From CBDBFH01 sp965204775 (lineage in GTDB: Bacteria > Pseudomonadota > Alphaproteobacteria > JAPOUT01 > G958296285), in contig CBDBFH010000028.1 of NCBI GenBank assembly GCA_965204775.1, positions 124,001 through 188,000 of the forward strand: a DNA stretch of 64,000 nt. The letters are read 5' to 3'. This document shows positions 40,848 to 49,114 of the stretch, piece after piece. Position 1 is the stretch's first letter, and the number at the start of each line of letters is the position of its first letter. The notes beneath the pieces are model-generated. The model searched no databases. It saw only the letters and a program-made list of their open reading frames with translations, and was not told where the DNA came from. The position numbers and the translations under genes were made by a program.

Positions 40848-41582
40848 ATGCGCGCATTGCTAATTGAAGACGACCCCGCGGCTTTGCGCGGGATTGAGAT
40901 GACCCTCAAATCGGCGGGCTTTGCGGTCGACACCAGTCCGAGCGGCGAAGACGGCCTGGGTCTGGGCAAAGTCTATGACTATGACATTATCATTCTGGAC
41001 CTCAATCTGCCCGATTTGAGCGGTCACGAGGTTTTGCGCCGTTTGCGCAGCGGGGGACGGCATACGCCTTTGCTGGTTTTATCGGGTCTGGTGGATGTGA
41101 ACAACAAGGTGCGCTCGCTGGTCACGGGGGCGGACGATTATCTGACCAAGCCGTTTGCGCGCGAGGAGCTGGTGGCGCGGGCGCGGGCGGTGATTCGCCG
41201 GGCGCGCGGTTACAGCCATCCGGTGATGGAGATCGGCAAGATTTCGGTTGATCTGGAGCGCAAATCGGTTGAGGTGGCTCATGCGCCGGTGCATTTGACC
41301 GGCAAGGAGTATCAGATTTTCGAGTTGCTCTGCCTGCGCAAGGGAATGACGTTGACCAAGGAGATGTTTCTGGATCACCTCTATGGCGGGATGGACGAGC
41401 CGGAGGTGAAGATCATTGATGTTTTCATCTGCAAATTGCGCAAGAAACTGGCGGCGGCGACGGGGGGGAAGCATTATATCGAGACGGTCTGGGGACGGGG
41501 CTATGTGTTGCGGGTTCCGGCGGAGAGCGCGGAGGATTCGAGCGGGGCGGGTGCGCCGCCGGCCCGGCGGGCGATTGCCTGA
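40848..41582 (+). CDS. ctrA: Cell-cycle response regulator CtrA
   Basis: CtrA is the master transcription factor of alphaproteobacterial cell-cycle and differentiation control. The 244-residue protein has the receiver domain (Asp51 in DYDIIILDLNLPDLSG, Lys in YLTKPFAREELVARA) and an OmpR-type DNA-binding domain nearly unmistakable for CtrA: VHLTGKEYQIFELLCLRKGMTLTKEMFLDHLYGGMDEPEVKIIDVFICKLRKKL, then YIETVWGRGYVLR. The C-terminus is Ala-ended (RRAIA), which could act as a degradation tag as in Caulobacter. It lies downstream of sciP and converges with chpT. The upstream region carries CcrM and CtrA-type sites. Confidence 0.96.
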   Translation: MRALLIEDDPAALRGIEMTLKSAGFAVDTSPSGEDGLGLGKVYDYDIIILDLNLPDLSGHEVLRRLRSGGRHTPLLVLSGLVDVNNKVRSLVTGADDYLTKPFAREELVARARAVIRRARGYSHPVMEIGKISVDLERKSVEVAHAPVHLTGKEYQIFELLCLRKGMTLTKEMFLDHLYGGMDEPEVKIIDVFICKLRKKLAAATGGKHYIETVWGRGYVLRVPAESAEDSSGAGAPPARRAIA

Positions 41583-41584
41583 GG

Positions 41585-42196
41585 TCAGTTTTTGCGGGGC
41601 GGGGCGAGGCGGGCGCTGAAATCTGCGGCATGGTCGTGGAGGGCCGCGTTGAGCGGCGCGCCGGCTTCACGAAAGAGGCTGAAGACGGTGTGGAGGGCGG
41701 TTCCGGCCGTATCCCGGTCTTCGGCCAGCGCGCGGATGGCGGACGGCTCAATCTGCGCCCGGAGCCGGATTGAAGCGCCGGGTTTTTCGACGGCGGCCTC
41801 AATGGAGGCGCCGGGCGGCAGGCGGCAGATCAAGGCGAGGGTCAGGGCGCAGAGCAGACCGGTCGCCGGGGCGGGCGCGCCGGGCGCGATGTGGTAGCGC
41901 AGGGAGATTTTGCGGGTGCGGGCGAGTTGGGGCAGGACGGCGCAGGCCTCGCGCCGGGCGGCGGGCGCAGATTGGGTGGCGGTGATCAGGCGAAAGGCGC
42001 GCAGGATCAGCACGGCCTGTTGCGCCGCCGCGCCGGAGAGGGCCAGGCTTTCGGCGCGGGCGTCCCCGGCGAGTTTGGGATCAGCGGCCAGTTCCAGTCC
42101 ATTTTGCACGGCCCCCAAAGGCCCGGCCAGATCATGGGCCAGCCACCGGAGGATATTTCGCGCCAGCACCCCGGCAGATGATTTATCCTGTGCCAT
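41585..42196 (-). CDS. chpT: Histidine phosphotransferase ChpT
   Basis: ChpT relays phosphate from the CckA kinase to CtrA and CpdR. The 203-residue protein has the DHp-like helix with the phospho-acceptor His about residue 21 (LAHDLAGPLGAVQNGLELAAD, the family motif HDLxxPxGAxxNGxE) and a degenerate ATPase-like C-terminal domain. It converges with ctrA, two bases from its stop. The usual kinase CckA is not in this window. The adjacency to its target ctrA is tighter than in Caulobacter, where the genes are apart. Confidence 0.88.
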   Translation of the reverse strand: MAQDKSSAGVLARNILRWLAHDLAGPLGAVQNGLELAADPKLAGDARAESLALSGAAAQQAVLILRAFRLITATQSAPAARREACAVLPQLARTRKISLRYHIAPGAPAPATGLLCALTLALICRLPPGASIEAAVEKPGASIRLRAQIEPSAIRALAEDRDTAGTALHTVFSLFREAGAPLNAALHDHAADFSARLAPPRKN

Positions 42197-42229
42197 CCCC
42201 TGCCCTTCTCCTCACTCCGGCGGTGTTGC

Positions 42230-43042
42230 GTGAGCGGATCATCACCTTTGAGTCCCCAGATCATTGCCGGCGCGTTTCAGGAGATTGCGCGCCGCGCCGG
42301 TGAGATCATCATGCGCCATTACCGGTCCGGGGTCGAGAGCGCCACCAAGTCCGACGCCAGTCCGGTGACGGCGGCGGACCGGGAGGCGGAAACGGCGATT
42401 TTGTCCGATCTGTCGGCGCTGGCCCCGTCGATTCCGGCGATTTCGGAGGAGGCCGCCTCTCTGGGCCGGATTCCGGCTTTGCGCCGGGCGGAGGAGGCGT
42501 TTTTTCTGGTCGATCCGCTTGACGGCACCCGCGAATTGTTGCGGCGGAATGGCGAGTTCACGGTCAATATTGCGCTGATCGAGGACGGGCGGGTGACCGC
42601 CGGAGTGGTTCATGCGCCGGAGCGCGGGCGGCTTTTTTTCGGGGGCTGGGGGCAAGCTTTTGAGCGCGGGGAGGGCGGCGCGGGGCGGGAGAAAATTTTG
42701 CGGGCGCGGGTGGTTCCGGCGGCGCCGGTGGTTTTGGTCAGCCGCTCGCTGGGGCGGGAGGCGCGGGCGCAGACGGCGCGCCACCTGAATGCCCGCCGGG
42801 TGATGGCCGCCGGGTCTTCGCTGAAATTCTGCCTGATCGCGGCGGGCGAGGCGGATATTTATCCGCGCAACGAAACGACTATGGCCTGGGACACGGCGGC
42901 GGGTCAGGCGGTTTTGGAAGGCGCGGGCGGCGCGGTGACCGGGGCGGCGGGCGAGGCGTTGCGCTACCTGCCCCGGACGGGCCGCACCCGGCTTGGCGAC
43001 TGGCGCAACCCGCCTTTCACGGCGCGCGGACGCGAGCGGTAA
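42230..43042 (+). CDS. cysQ: 3'(2'),5'-bisphosphate nucleotidase CysQ
   Basis: CysQ hydrolyses 3'-phosphoadenosine-5'-phosphate in sulfate assimilation, and is magnesium-dependent and lithium-sensitive. The 270-residue sequence has the inositol-monophosphatase fold signatures: KSDASPVTAADREAE, IPAISEEAA, FLVDPLDGTRELLRRNGEF (metal site) and TMAWDTAAGQAVLEGAGG (WDxxA motif). The start is GTG at 42230, 33 bases past the chpT start on the opposite strand. The 3' end overlaps hpnM by 26 bases. Confidence 0.93.
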   Translation: MSGSSPLSPQIIAGAFQEIARRAGEIIMRHYRSGVESATKSDASPVTAADREAETAILSDLSALAPSIPAISEEAASLGRIPALRRAEEAFFLVDPLDGTRELLRRNGEFTVNIALIEDGRVTAGVVHAPERGRLFFGGWGQAFERGEGGAGREKILRARVVPAAPVVLVSRSLGREARAQTARHLNARRVMAAGSSLKFCLIAAGEADIYPRNETTMAWDTAAGQAVLEGAGGAVTGAAGEALRYLPRTGRTRLGDWRNPPFTARGRER

Positions 43043-43643
43043 AGTCCTGCATTTCGGCGAGGAGTCCCTCGCGCCCTTTTTCTTCGAGGATTTTGGCGAA
43101 TTGGGCGCGCAGATTGGCGACCTCACTGATGGCCCCCCGGAAGAAGACATCGGCGATTCGCCAGCGTCCGGCGCGCCGGATGAGGAGGAAGCTGATTTGG
43201 GTGTCTTTCTGATCGGGGACGGCCAGCCGGGTGCGCACAAGGGTGCGCTTGTCCTCGGTTTCGACGGCTTCGATCTTCAATCCGCCGCCCTGATATTCGC
43301 GGAAGCGGTCGAGATAGAGGGTGAGCATGTAATTGATCAGCTGTTCTTGATATTCGCGGCGCTGTTCGGCGCTCCACGACCGCCAGCGGCGGATGCCGAT
43401 GCTGGCGGCGGCGATTCGGGCCATATCGAAGACGTCGCGGATGACGGGTTCAAAGACGGCGCGTTCGCTTTCGCCGTTGAGGCGTTTGCCGCCTAGTTTG
43501 AGGATGGCGTCGTCGAGTTTCTCGACGACGGCGCGCGGCGCGAGGGTGCTGCTCTGCGCGGCGGCGGGGGCAACCAGGAGCAGGCCGCCCAGCAGGGCGG
43601 GCCAGAGGCGCAAAGCCGGATTGAGGACGATGGGCGCGTTCAC
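43017..43643 (-). CDS. hpnM: HpnM/MlaC-like periplasmic lipid-binding protein
   Basis: A 208-residue protein of the toluene-tolerance Ttg2D/MlaC family, 'hopanoid-associated' HpnM type. It has a signal peptide (LWPALLGGLLLVAPAAAQSS), then FEPVIRDVFDMARIAAASIGIRRWRSWSAEQRREYQEQLINYMLTLYLDRF and QISFLLIRRAGRWRIADVFFRGAISEVANLRAQF, typical of a ligand-carrying cavity. It should shuttle lipids through the periplasm. The GTG at 43643 has GGGAGG upstream and was preferred over a far longer in-frame reading. It is divergent from the hpnN-like transporter, which supports the hopanoid call; no squalene-hopene cyclase lies in the window. Confidence 0.84.
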   Translation of the reverse strand: MNAPIVLNPALRLWPALLGGLLLVAPAAAQSSTLAPRAVVEKLDDAILKLGGKRLNGESERAVFEPVIRDVFDMARIAAASIGIRRWRSWSAEQRREYQEQLINYMLTLYLDRFREYQGGGLKIEAVETEDKRTLVRTRLAVPDQKDTQISFLLIRRAGRWRIADVFFRGAISEVANLRAQFAKILEEKGREGLLAEMQDFTARVRAP

Positions 43644-43740
43644 GGAAATCCTCCCCCTCCCAGGATGACAAGCCGGGCGTGGCTCTTTAAGATGCCGCCG
43701 GAGCCGCCCGCGATGTGGCTGTAACCGGAATACGCCCCTG

Positions 43741-46380
43741 ATGGACAAGCTGCAAGATTTATATCGCGAGGGTCTGGGGCGTTTGGCGGGTCTGTGCTTT
43801 GCGCGGGCGCGGCTGGTTGTGGGGGTTTCGGTGGTTTCGGCGCTGGCCTGTGCGGGTCTGGCGGCGGCGCGTCTGTCGATTGACTCGGATCAATCGGGCC
43901 TGATCAACCCCGCCCTGCCCTTTGAGCAGAACGCCAACCGGCTGCGCGCGGCGTTTCCCCAGTTTGAGCAGACGATTCTGGCGGTGGTGACGGGGCGCGA
44001 CAACTGGCGGGTCGAGCAGGCGGCGGAGCAGATCACCGCCGCGCTGGCGGCGCGTCCGGATCTGTTCAAGAGCGTTTTTTATCCGCAGGGGGATGCGTTT
44101 TTCCGCCGGAACGGCCTGCTCTATCTGGACGAGGCGGCGCTGGACGCGTTTGTCGATTCTCTGATTGAGGCGCAGCCGGCGATTGCGATTTTGGATCGCG
44201 ATCCCAGTCTGCGGGGCCTGTCGGAATTGTTGTCTGCGGGTCTGGAGGGTCAGGCGCAGGGCGGTTTGGGGGAGGCTCTGGAGCCGGCTTTGTTGCGGAC
44301 CGGGGAGACGCTGGAGGCGTTTTTGGACGGGCGGGCGATTCCGGACCCGTGGAGCGAGGCGTTTCCCGAATGGCCCGACCCGCAAGGTCTGAGCGCCGGC
44401 TTTTCCGATCCCCTGCGGGTGATCGTGGTGCAGCCGCGTTTGGACTATGAGGCGTTTTTGTCGGCGCAAAAGAGCATATCGGGCCTGCGCCGGATTGCCG
44501 CCGATCTGGAGCTGGAGGGGATCGAGCTGCGGCTGACCGGGCGCGAGCCTTTGACCTATGACGAGTTCCGCTCGGTTCGCAGCAACATTCAGATTGCCGG
44601 GGCGGTTTCGGCGAGCGCGATCATCCTCGCGCTTTTGCTGGGGACGGGCTCGCTGGCGCTGACCCTTGCGATCATGACGACGCTGGGGGTGGGTCTGGCC
44701 TGGTCGCTGGCCTGGGCGCTGGCTTCGGTGGGGGAGTTGAATCTGATTTCGGCGACGTTTGTGATTTTGGTGATGGGGATCGGGGTTGATTTTTCGATTC
44801 ATGCCGCCCTGCGCTTTCGCGAGGAGCTGGCGGGCTGCGGGGGCGATACGGCGCGGGCGCTGCAGGCGGCGGTGCGCGGCGGGGGCGGGGCGCTGTCTTT
44901 ATGCGCGCTGGCCTCGGCGGTCGGGTTTTTGTCCTTTACGCCGACCGACTATTATGCGCTGAGCGATCTGGGCCTGATTGCCGGGGGCAGCATGTTTTTG
45001 ATGCTTCTGGCGGCCTTTACGACTCTGCCGGCGCTTTTGTCGCTGCTGCCGGGGGGCGGGCGGCGGCGTCCGGGGTCGGCCCTGATTGGGCGGATCAGCA
45101 GCGCGCTTTATGACGTAATCCGCCGTCACTGCCGGGTGATTGTTCTGGCGGCTTTGACCCTGGGCAGTCTGGCGATTCCGGCGGCGCTGCAGACGCGGTT
45201 TGATTACAGCGCGCTGAGCATCAAGGATCCGGCCTCGGAGTCGGTGGTCAGCCTCAAGGAGCTGCAAAAGCGGACGGTCTATACCGACTACACGATTTCC
45301 TCGCTGGCCGGGGACCGGGAGGAGGCGCGGGCGCGGGCGCAGGTTTTGGCGGCGCGCCCGACGGTCAAGCGGAGCGAGACGTGGAGCGATTATGTTCCGG
45401 CGAACCAGCTGCGCAAGATTGAGAGTCTGGAGGAGGCGGGCTTTTTGCTGTTTCCCGCCTTTGCCGACGAAGCGGCGGCGGAGCCGGTGACCGGGGTGAG
45501 CCTGACGGCGGCGCTGGCCGAATTGCGCGATGAGCTGGCCGGCCATGACAGTCCGGGGGGGCGTTATCTGTCGGCGCAGATTGAGCGGCTTCTGGCCCGG
45601 GGCGATGCGGCGCAGGCGGCGGCGCGCTTCAATGCGCAGCTGACGGAAGGGGTCGGCGAGCGCTTTGTGCGGCTTCGCGAATCCCTGTCGCCGTCGGCGT
45701 TTGAGTTTGACGATCTTCCCGCCGCGCTGCGCGCCCGGATTGAGGCGGAGGACGGGCGGGTGCGGGTCAACGCCTATCCCGCCGCCGATATTGCCGATCC
45801 GAAAGAACTGACCCGCTTCGTGCTGGACGTGACCGGGGCCGATCCGCAGGCGACCGGGCGTCCGGTGGTGGAGCACGGGGCGGGGCAGATTGTGGTCGAG
45901 TCGTTTCAGGCGGCGCTAATTCTGGCCGGGGTTTTGATTTCCCTGCTTTTGCTGCTTCTGCTGCGCTCGGTGGTGAATGTCATTTTGATTCTTCTGCCGA
46001 TCATTCTGGCGGGGAGTTTTGCGCTGGCGACCTTTTCGCTGATTGATCTGACGTTCAATTTCGGCAATGTGATTGTCCTGCCGCTTTTGCTGGGTCTGGG
46101 GGTGGCGAACGGGATTCACATGCTGGCGCGGGCGCGCCACGAGGGGACGATTCGCGAGGTGATGCGCTCGAGCACGCCGGTGGCGGTCTTTCTGAGCAAT
46201 CTGACGACGTTGGCGACATTTGGCAGTTTGTCGATCGCCAGTCATCAGGGTTTGCGGAGCATGGGTTTGGCGCTGGCGATTGCGATGGCCTATATGCTGC
46301 TCACGGCGCTGATTGTTCTTCCCGCCTTTCTGGCCTGGCAGCGGCAGTGGGGTCTGCGGCGCGCCGCCGCCAGGGGATGA
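43741..46380 (+). CDS. hpnN: HpnN-like RND/MMPL-family transporter
   Basis: An inner-membrane RND transporter of 879 residues, likely exporting hopanoids to the outer membrane. It shows the MMPL-family layout: an N-terminal helix (LVVGVSVVSALACAGLAAARL), a large periplasmic domain (residues about 45-270, with NRLRAAFPQFEQTILAVV and FFRRNGLLYLDEAALDA), a first helix bundle (ASAIILALLLGTGSLALTLAIMTTLGVGLAW, GIGVDFSIHAALRFREE), a second periplasmic domain and a second bundle (LILAGVLISLLLLLLLRSVVNVILILLPIILAGSFALATF, LLLGLGVANGIHMLARARH). It is divergent from hpnM. The last 80 bases overlap the ATPase gene on the other strand. Confidence 0.9.
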   Translation: MDKLQDLYREGLGRLAGLCFARARLVVGVSVVSALACAGLAAARLSIDSDQSGLINPALPFEQNANRLRAAFPQFEQTILAVVTGRDNWRVEQAAEQITAALAARPDLFKSVFYPQGDAFFRRNGLLYLDEAALDAFVDSLIEAQPAIAILDRDPSLRGLSELLSAGLEGQAQGGLGEALEPALLRTGETLEAFLDGRAIPDPWSEAFPEWPDPQGLSAGFSDPLRVIVVQPRLDYEAFLSAQKSISGLRRIAADLELEGIELRLTGREPLTYDEFRSVRSNIQIAGAVSASAIILALLLGTGSLALTLAIMTTLGVGLAWSLAWALASVGELNLISATFVILVMGIGVDFSIHAALRFREELAGCGGDTARALQAAVRGGGGALSLCALASAVGFLSFTPTDYYALSDLGLIAGGSMFLMLLAAFTTLPALLSLLPGGGRRRPGSALIGRISSALYDVIRRHCRVIVLAALTLGSLAIPAALQTRFDYSALSIKDPASESVVSLKELQKRTVYTDYTISSLAGDREEARARAQVLAARPTVKRSETWSDYVPANQLRKIESLEEAGFLLFPAFADEAAAEPVTGVSLTAALAELRDELAGHDSPGGRYLSAQIERLLARGDAAQAAARFNAQLTEGVGERFVRLRESLSPSAFEFDDLPAALRARIEAEDGRVRVNAYPAADIADPKELTRFVLDVTGADPQATGRPVVEHGAGQIVVESFQAALILAGVLISLLLLLLLRSVVNVILILLPIILAGSFALATFSLIDLTFNFGNVIVLPLLLGLGVANGIHMLARARHEGTIREVMRSSTPVAVFLSNLTTLATFGSLSIASHQGLRSMGLALAIAMAYMLLTALIVLPAFLAWQRQWGLRRAAARG

Positions 46381-47131
46381 TGAAGAGCTGGCCGTCGTGG
46401 CGGCCCTGATGGATTTCGATGCGGTAGGCGGCGGCGATTTTTCCGGAGGAGAGGATTTCCTGGGGGGGGCCGTCGGCGATGATTCGGCCCTGATTCATCA
46501 AGATGAGTCTGGGGCAGAAGCGGGCGGCCAAAGTGAGGTCATGGAGGACGGCGAGGATTCCGGTTCCGCGCCGGGCGGCGTTTTGGAGGAGTTCCATGAC
46601 TTCGATCTGATGATAGGGGTCGAGGGAGGCGACCGGCTCGTCGGCGAGGAGGAAGGAGCTTTCGACGGCGAGGGCGCGGGCGAGGAGGGCGCGGGCCTGT
46701 TCGCCGCCGGACAGGGTTGGGAAGGGGCGGCGGGCGAGGGGAACAAGGCCGGTTGCGGCGAGGGCGCGGCGGACGGCCTGCCGGTCGGCGGTTCGGGGGC
46801 GGGCGAAGGAGGGGCGATGAGGAATGCGCCCCAGCTGGACGAGTTCGGCGACGGGGATCGGCCAATAGACCGCGGGGCGCTGCGGCAGATAGGCCAGGGC
46901 GCGGGCGCGGGCGTCGGGGGCGAGGCGGCGGGCGGGCTTGCCGTCGAGCAGGATTTGCCCCTGGGCGGGCGGGGCGAGGCCGAGGATGGCGCGCAGGAGG
47001 GTGGTTTTTCCCGCGCCATTCGGTCCGACGAGAGCAGCAAGGGTTCCCGGAGCGAGGGTCAGATCAAGGCCGCGCAGGATATGGCGCTCGGCGAGGCGGA
47101 CGTGGAGATTTTCGACGGCGAGCGCGGTCAT
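46301..47131 (-). CDS. ABC transporter ATP-binding protein, BtuD/FecE type
   Basis: The 276-residue ATPase of an iron-siderophore, heme or cobalamin importer. It has Walker A GPNGAGKTTLLRAI, Q-loop region LPQRPAVYWP, signature LSGGEQARALLARALA, Walker B FLLADEPVASLD and switch His in LHDLTLAA. Substrate is not fixed by sequence: with a BtuB-like receptor nearby, vitamin B12 is favoured but heme (HmuV-like) is possible. A four-base overlap couples it with the permease. The final coding part reads antisense across the hpnN 3' end for 80 bases. Confidence 0.88.
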   Translation of the reverse strand: MTALAVENLHVRLAERHILRGLDLTLAPGTLAALVGPNGAGKTTLLRAILGLAPPAQGQILLDGKPARRLAPDARARALAYLPQRPAVYWPIPVAELVQLGRIPHRPSFARPRTADRQAVRRALAATGLVPLARRPFPTLSGGEQARALLARALAVESSFLLADEPVASLDPYHQIEVMELLQNAARRGTGILAVLHDLTLAARFCPRLILMNQGRIIADGPPQEILSSGKIAAAYRIEIHQGRHDGQLFIIPWRRRAADPTAAARPERREEQSAP

Positions 47132-48129
47132 GTTGCCGGCGCGAAGAGGGTGCGCGGGGTGCGCAGGAGAAGGAAGAAGAAGAAGGGCGCGCCCAGCAGG
47201 GCGGTGAAGACGCCCAGATGCAAGGTGAGGTCCGGTCCGGCGAGTCGAATGACGAGGTCGGCGGCCAGCAGCAGGATGGCCCCGGCGAGGGCGGCGGGGA
47301 GGAGGAGTCTGCGGGGCCGGTATCCGGCGAGGGGGCGCAGGAGGTGGGGGGCGATGAGGCCGACGAAGCCGATGGCCCCGGCGGCGGAGACGGCGGCGCC
47401 GCAGGCGAGGGCGACGCCGAGGATGGCCTGGGCATGGAGGCGGGGCAGGCGGACGCCGAGGCTGTGGGCGGTTTCTTCGCCGAGGCTCAAGGCGTCGAGG
47501 GATCGGGCGGTGGCGGCGAGGACGAGCCAGCCGGCGAGGCTGAAGGGCAAGGCCAGGGCGAGGTCGCCGGGGCCGCGCCCCTTGAGGGAGCCCAGCAGCC
47601 AGACGGCGATTTCGCTCAACGCCCAGGGATTGGGGGAGAGGCTCATGACGAGAGCGATGAGCGGCAAGGCAAGGCTGTTGATGGCGGCGCCGGCCAAAAT
47701 CAGCGTGTAGAGGTTGGCGGCGCGGCGCTGGACGAGGAGGAGACACAAGGCGGCGGCCAGGGCGGCGGCGATGGCGCAGAGCGGCTGGAGCCAGAGGGCG
47801 GAGGCGGCCAGGCCCAGATAGAGGGCGGCGACCGCGCCCAGCGCGGCGCTGGAGGACAGGCCGAGCAGTCCGGGTTCGGCGAGGGGGTTGCGAAAGAGGC
47901 TTTGCAAGACCGCGCCGCCCAGACCGAGAGAGGCGCCGATCAGGATGGCGAGGAGGATTCGGGGCAGGCGGATTTCGCGCAGGATGACGGCTTCGGGCGT
48001 GTCGGCGGCGAAGAGGAGGCCGGGCAGGCGGGCGAAGGAGATGGCGGTTTCGCCGACCCCCAGCGAAACGAGGGCGAGGGCGAGAAGGAGTCCGATCAGG
48101 GCCGGGGTGAGGCGCAGCGGGTTGGTCAC
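47128..48129 (-). CDS. FecCD-family ABC transporter permease
   Basis: A 333-residue permease of the BtuC/FecCD/FhuB family with about ten predicted helices, including TPALIGLLLALALVSLGVGE, LAILIGASLGLGGAVLQSLFRNPLAEPGLLGLSSSAALGAVAAL, ILAGAAINSLALPLIALVM and AIGFVGLIAPHLLRPLAG, the last matching the family's GFVGLIVPHxxR block. It sits between the ATPase and solute-binding protein genes with four-base overlaps on both sides, a tight operon. Confidence 0.9.
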   Translation of the reverse strand: MTNPLRLTPALIGLLLALALVSLGVGETAISFARLPGLLFAADTPEAVILREIRLPRILLAILIGASLGLGGAVLQSLFRNPLAEPGLLGLSSSAALGAVAALYLGLAASALWLQPLCAIAAALAAALCLLLVQRRAANLYTLILAGAAINSLALPLIALVMSLSPNPWALSEIAVWLLGSLKGRGPGDLALALPFSLAGWLVLAATARSLDALSLGEETAHSLGVRLPRLHAQAILGVALACGAAVSAAGAIGFVGLIAPHLLRPLAGYRPRRLLLPAALAGAILLLAADLVIRLAGPDLTLHLGVFTALLGAPFFFFLLLRTPRTLFAPAT

Positions 48130-48950
48130 GATGGGGGGTCTCCGGCCTGCCGGGCGATGGTTTCGGCGGCGTCGATCAGGAAGGGGCTGGCGCAGACCCA
48201 GTAGCGGGCGGGGACCGAGATCTGCCGCCGCCGGGCGGCGAGGCGGCGAAAGACGGGATGGCGCGAGAAACTGTTATGGAAACTGACCCCGGCCTCGCCA
48301 AAAAAACTGAGGACGAAGATATCGGGGGGATCGCGCAGCAAAGTTTCGAGCGAGGCGCGCGGCCAGCGGGCGCGGCTGTAGCGGGCGGCCTGATTGTCCA
48401 GTCCGGCGGCGCGCAAGGCGAAATCGATATAGGTTCCCGGCCCGGCGCTGCCGCCGCCGGGGCGCAGATAGAGCGCGCGCTTAAGTTTGGCGGGGCGGGC
48501 GAGGGCAGCGAAGCGCGCTTTGGTGCGGGCGATCATGGCTTCGGCTTTTTCGCTTTGCCGCAAGGCCTGGCCGACGCGGCGGATATTGGCGGCGATGGCA
48601 TCGAAACCGGCTCCGTCCGGATTGATGCGGACGACCGGAATATCGAAGCGGCGCAGGATTCGGGCCAGCGGTCGATGACCATAGGTCTCCATAATGACGA
48701 TATCGGGGCGCAAGGCGAGGAGTTCTTCCGGGTCGGCATGGTTGAACCGGGACCGGGGTTTGACCGGGGCGGCGGCCATCGGGCCTTTGGAAAAAAAGGA
48801 GAGACTGGCGATCTGGCCGGGGGCGGCGAGCGCGGTGAGATAATGGTCGGCGCACAGCGAAACCGAGGCGGCGCGGGGCAGGGCGGGCGGCTGCGCCGGG
48901 GCCGGGGCGGGGGCGGCGAAGACGGCGAGGGCCAGCAGGCAGGCGGGCAT
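48126..48950 (-). CDS. Periplasmic ABC solute-binding protein, BtuF/FecB type
   Basis: A 274-residue solute-binding protein with a signal peptide (MPACLLALAVFAAPAPAPAQ) and the TroA/BtuF fold: VSLCADHYLTALAAP at the start, LLALRPDIVIMETYGHRPLARILRRFDIPVVRI in the first lobe, ANIRRVGQALRQSEKAEAMI in the linker helix, then a second lobe ending in AAETIARQAG. Longer in-frame reading to 49118 would run through the tRNA-Glu gene and is discarded. It opens the transporter operon directly downstream of tRNA-Glu. Confidence 0.86.
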   Translation of the reverse strand: MPACLLALAVFAAPAPAPAQPPALPRAASVSLCADHYLTALAAPGQIASLSFFSKGPMAAAPVKPRSRFNHADPEELLALRPDIVIMETYGHRPLARILRRFDIPVVRINPDGAGFDAIAANIRRVGQALRQSEKAEAMIARTKARFAALARPAKLKRALYLRPGGGSAGPGTYIDFALRAAGLDNQAARYSRARWPRASLETLLRDPPDIFVLSFFGEAGVSFHNSFSRHPVFRRLAARRRQISVPARYWVCASPFLIDAAETIARQAGDPPS

Positions 48951-48979
48951 GGGCCGCGCGCCGGGCCGGAGCCGGAGGA

Positions 48980-49054
48980 TGGCGTCCCCTAGGGGAATCG
49001 AACCCCTGTTTCCGCCGTGAGAGGGCGGCGTCCTGACCGCTAGACGAAGGGGAC
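48980..49054 (-). tRNA. tRNA-Glu (CTC)
   Basis: A complete cloverleaf of 75 bases on the minus strand including encoded CCA. The acceptor stem GTCCCCT pairs with AGGGGAC, the D arm is TCGTCTAGCGGTCAGGA, the anticodon stem CCGCC/GGCGG frames CTCTCAC with anticodon CTC, and the T arm GGGGTTCGATTCCCC is standard. It lies between the TonB receptor and the solute-binding protein genes, all on the same strand. Confidence 0.95.
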
Positions 49055-49114
49055 GCATGAGACGGGCCCGCAAAACACGCACGGGAGAGGGGATAGGGGT
49101 TTTTTGTCTGTCGA

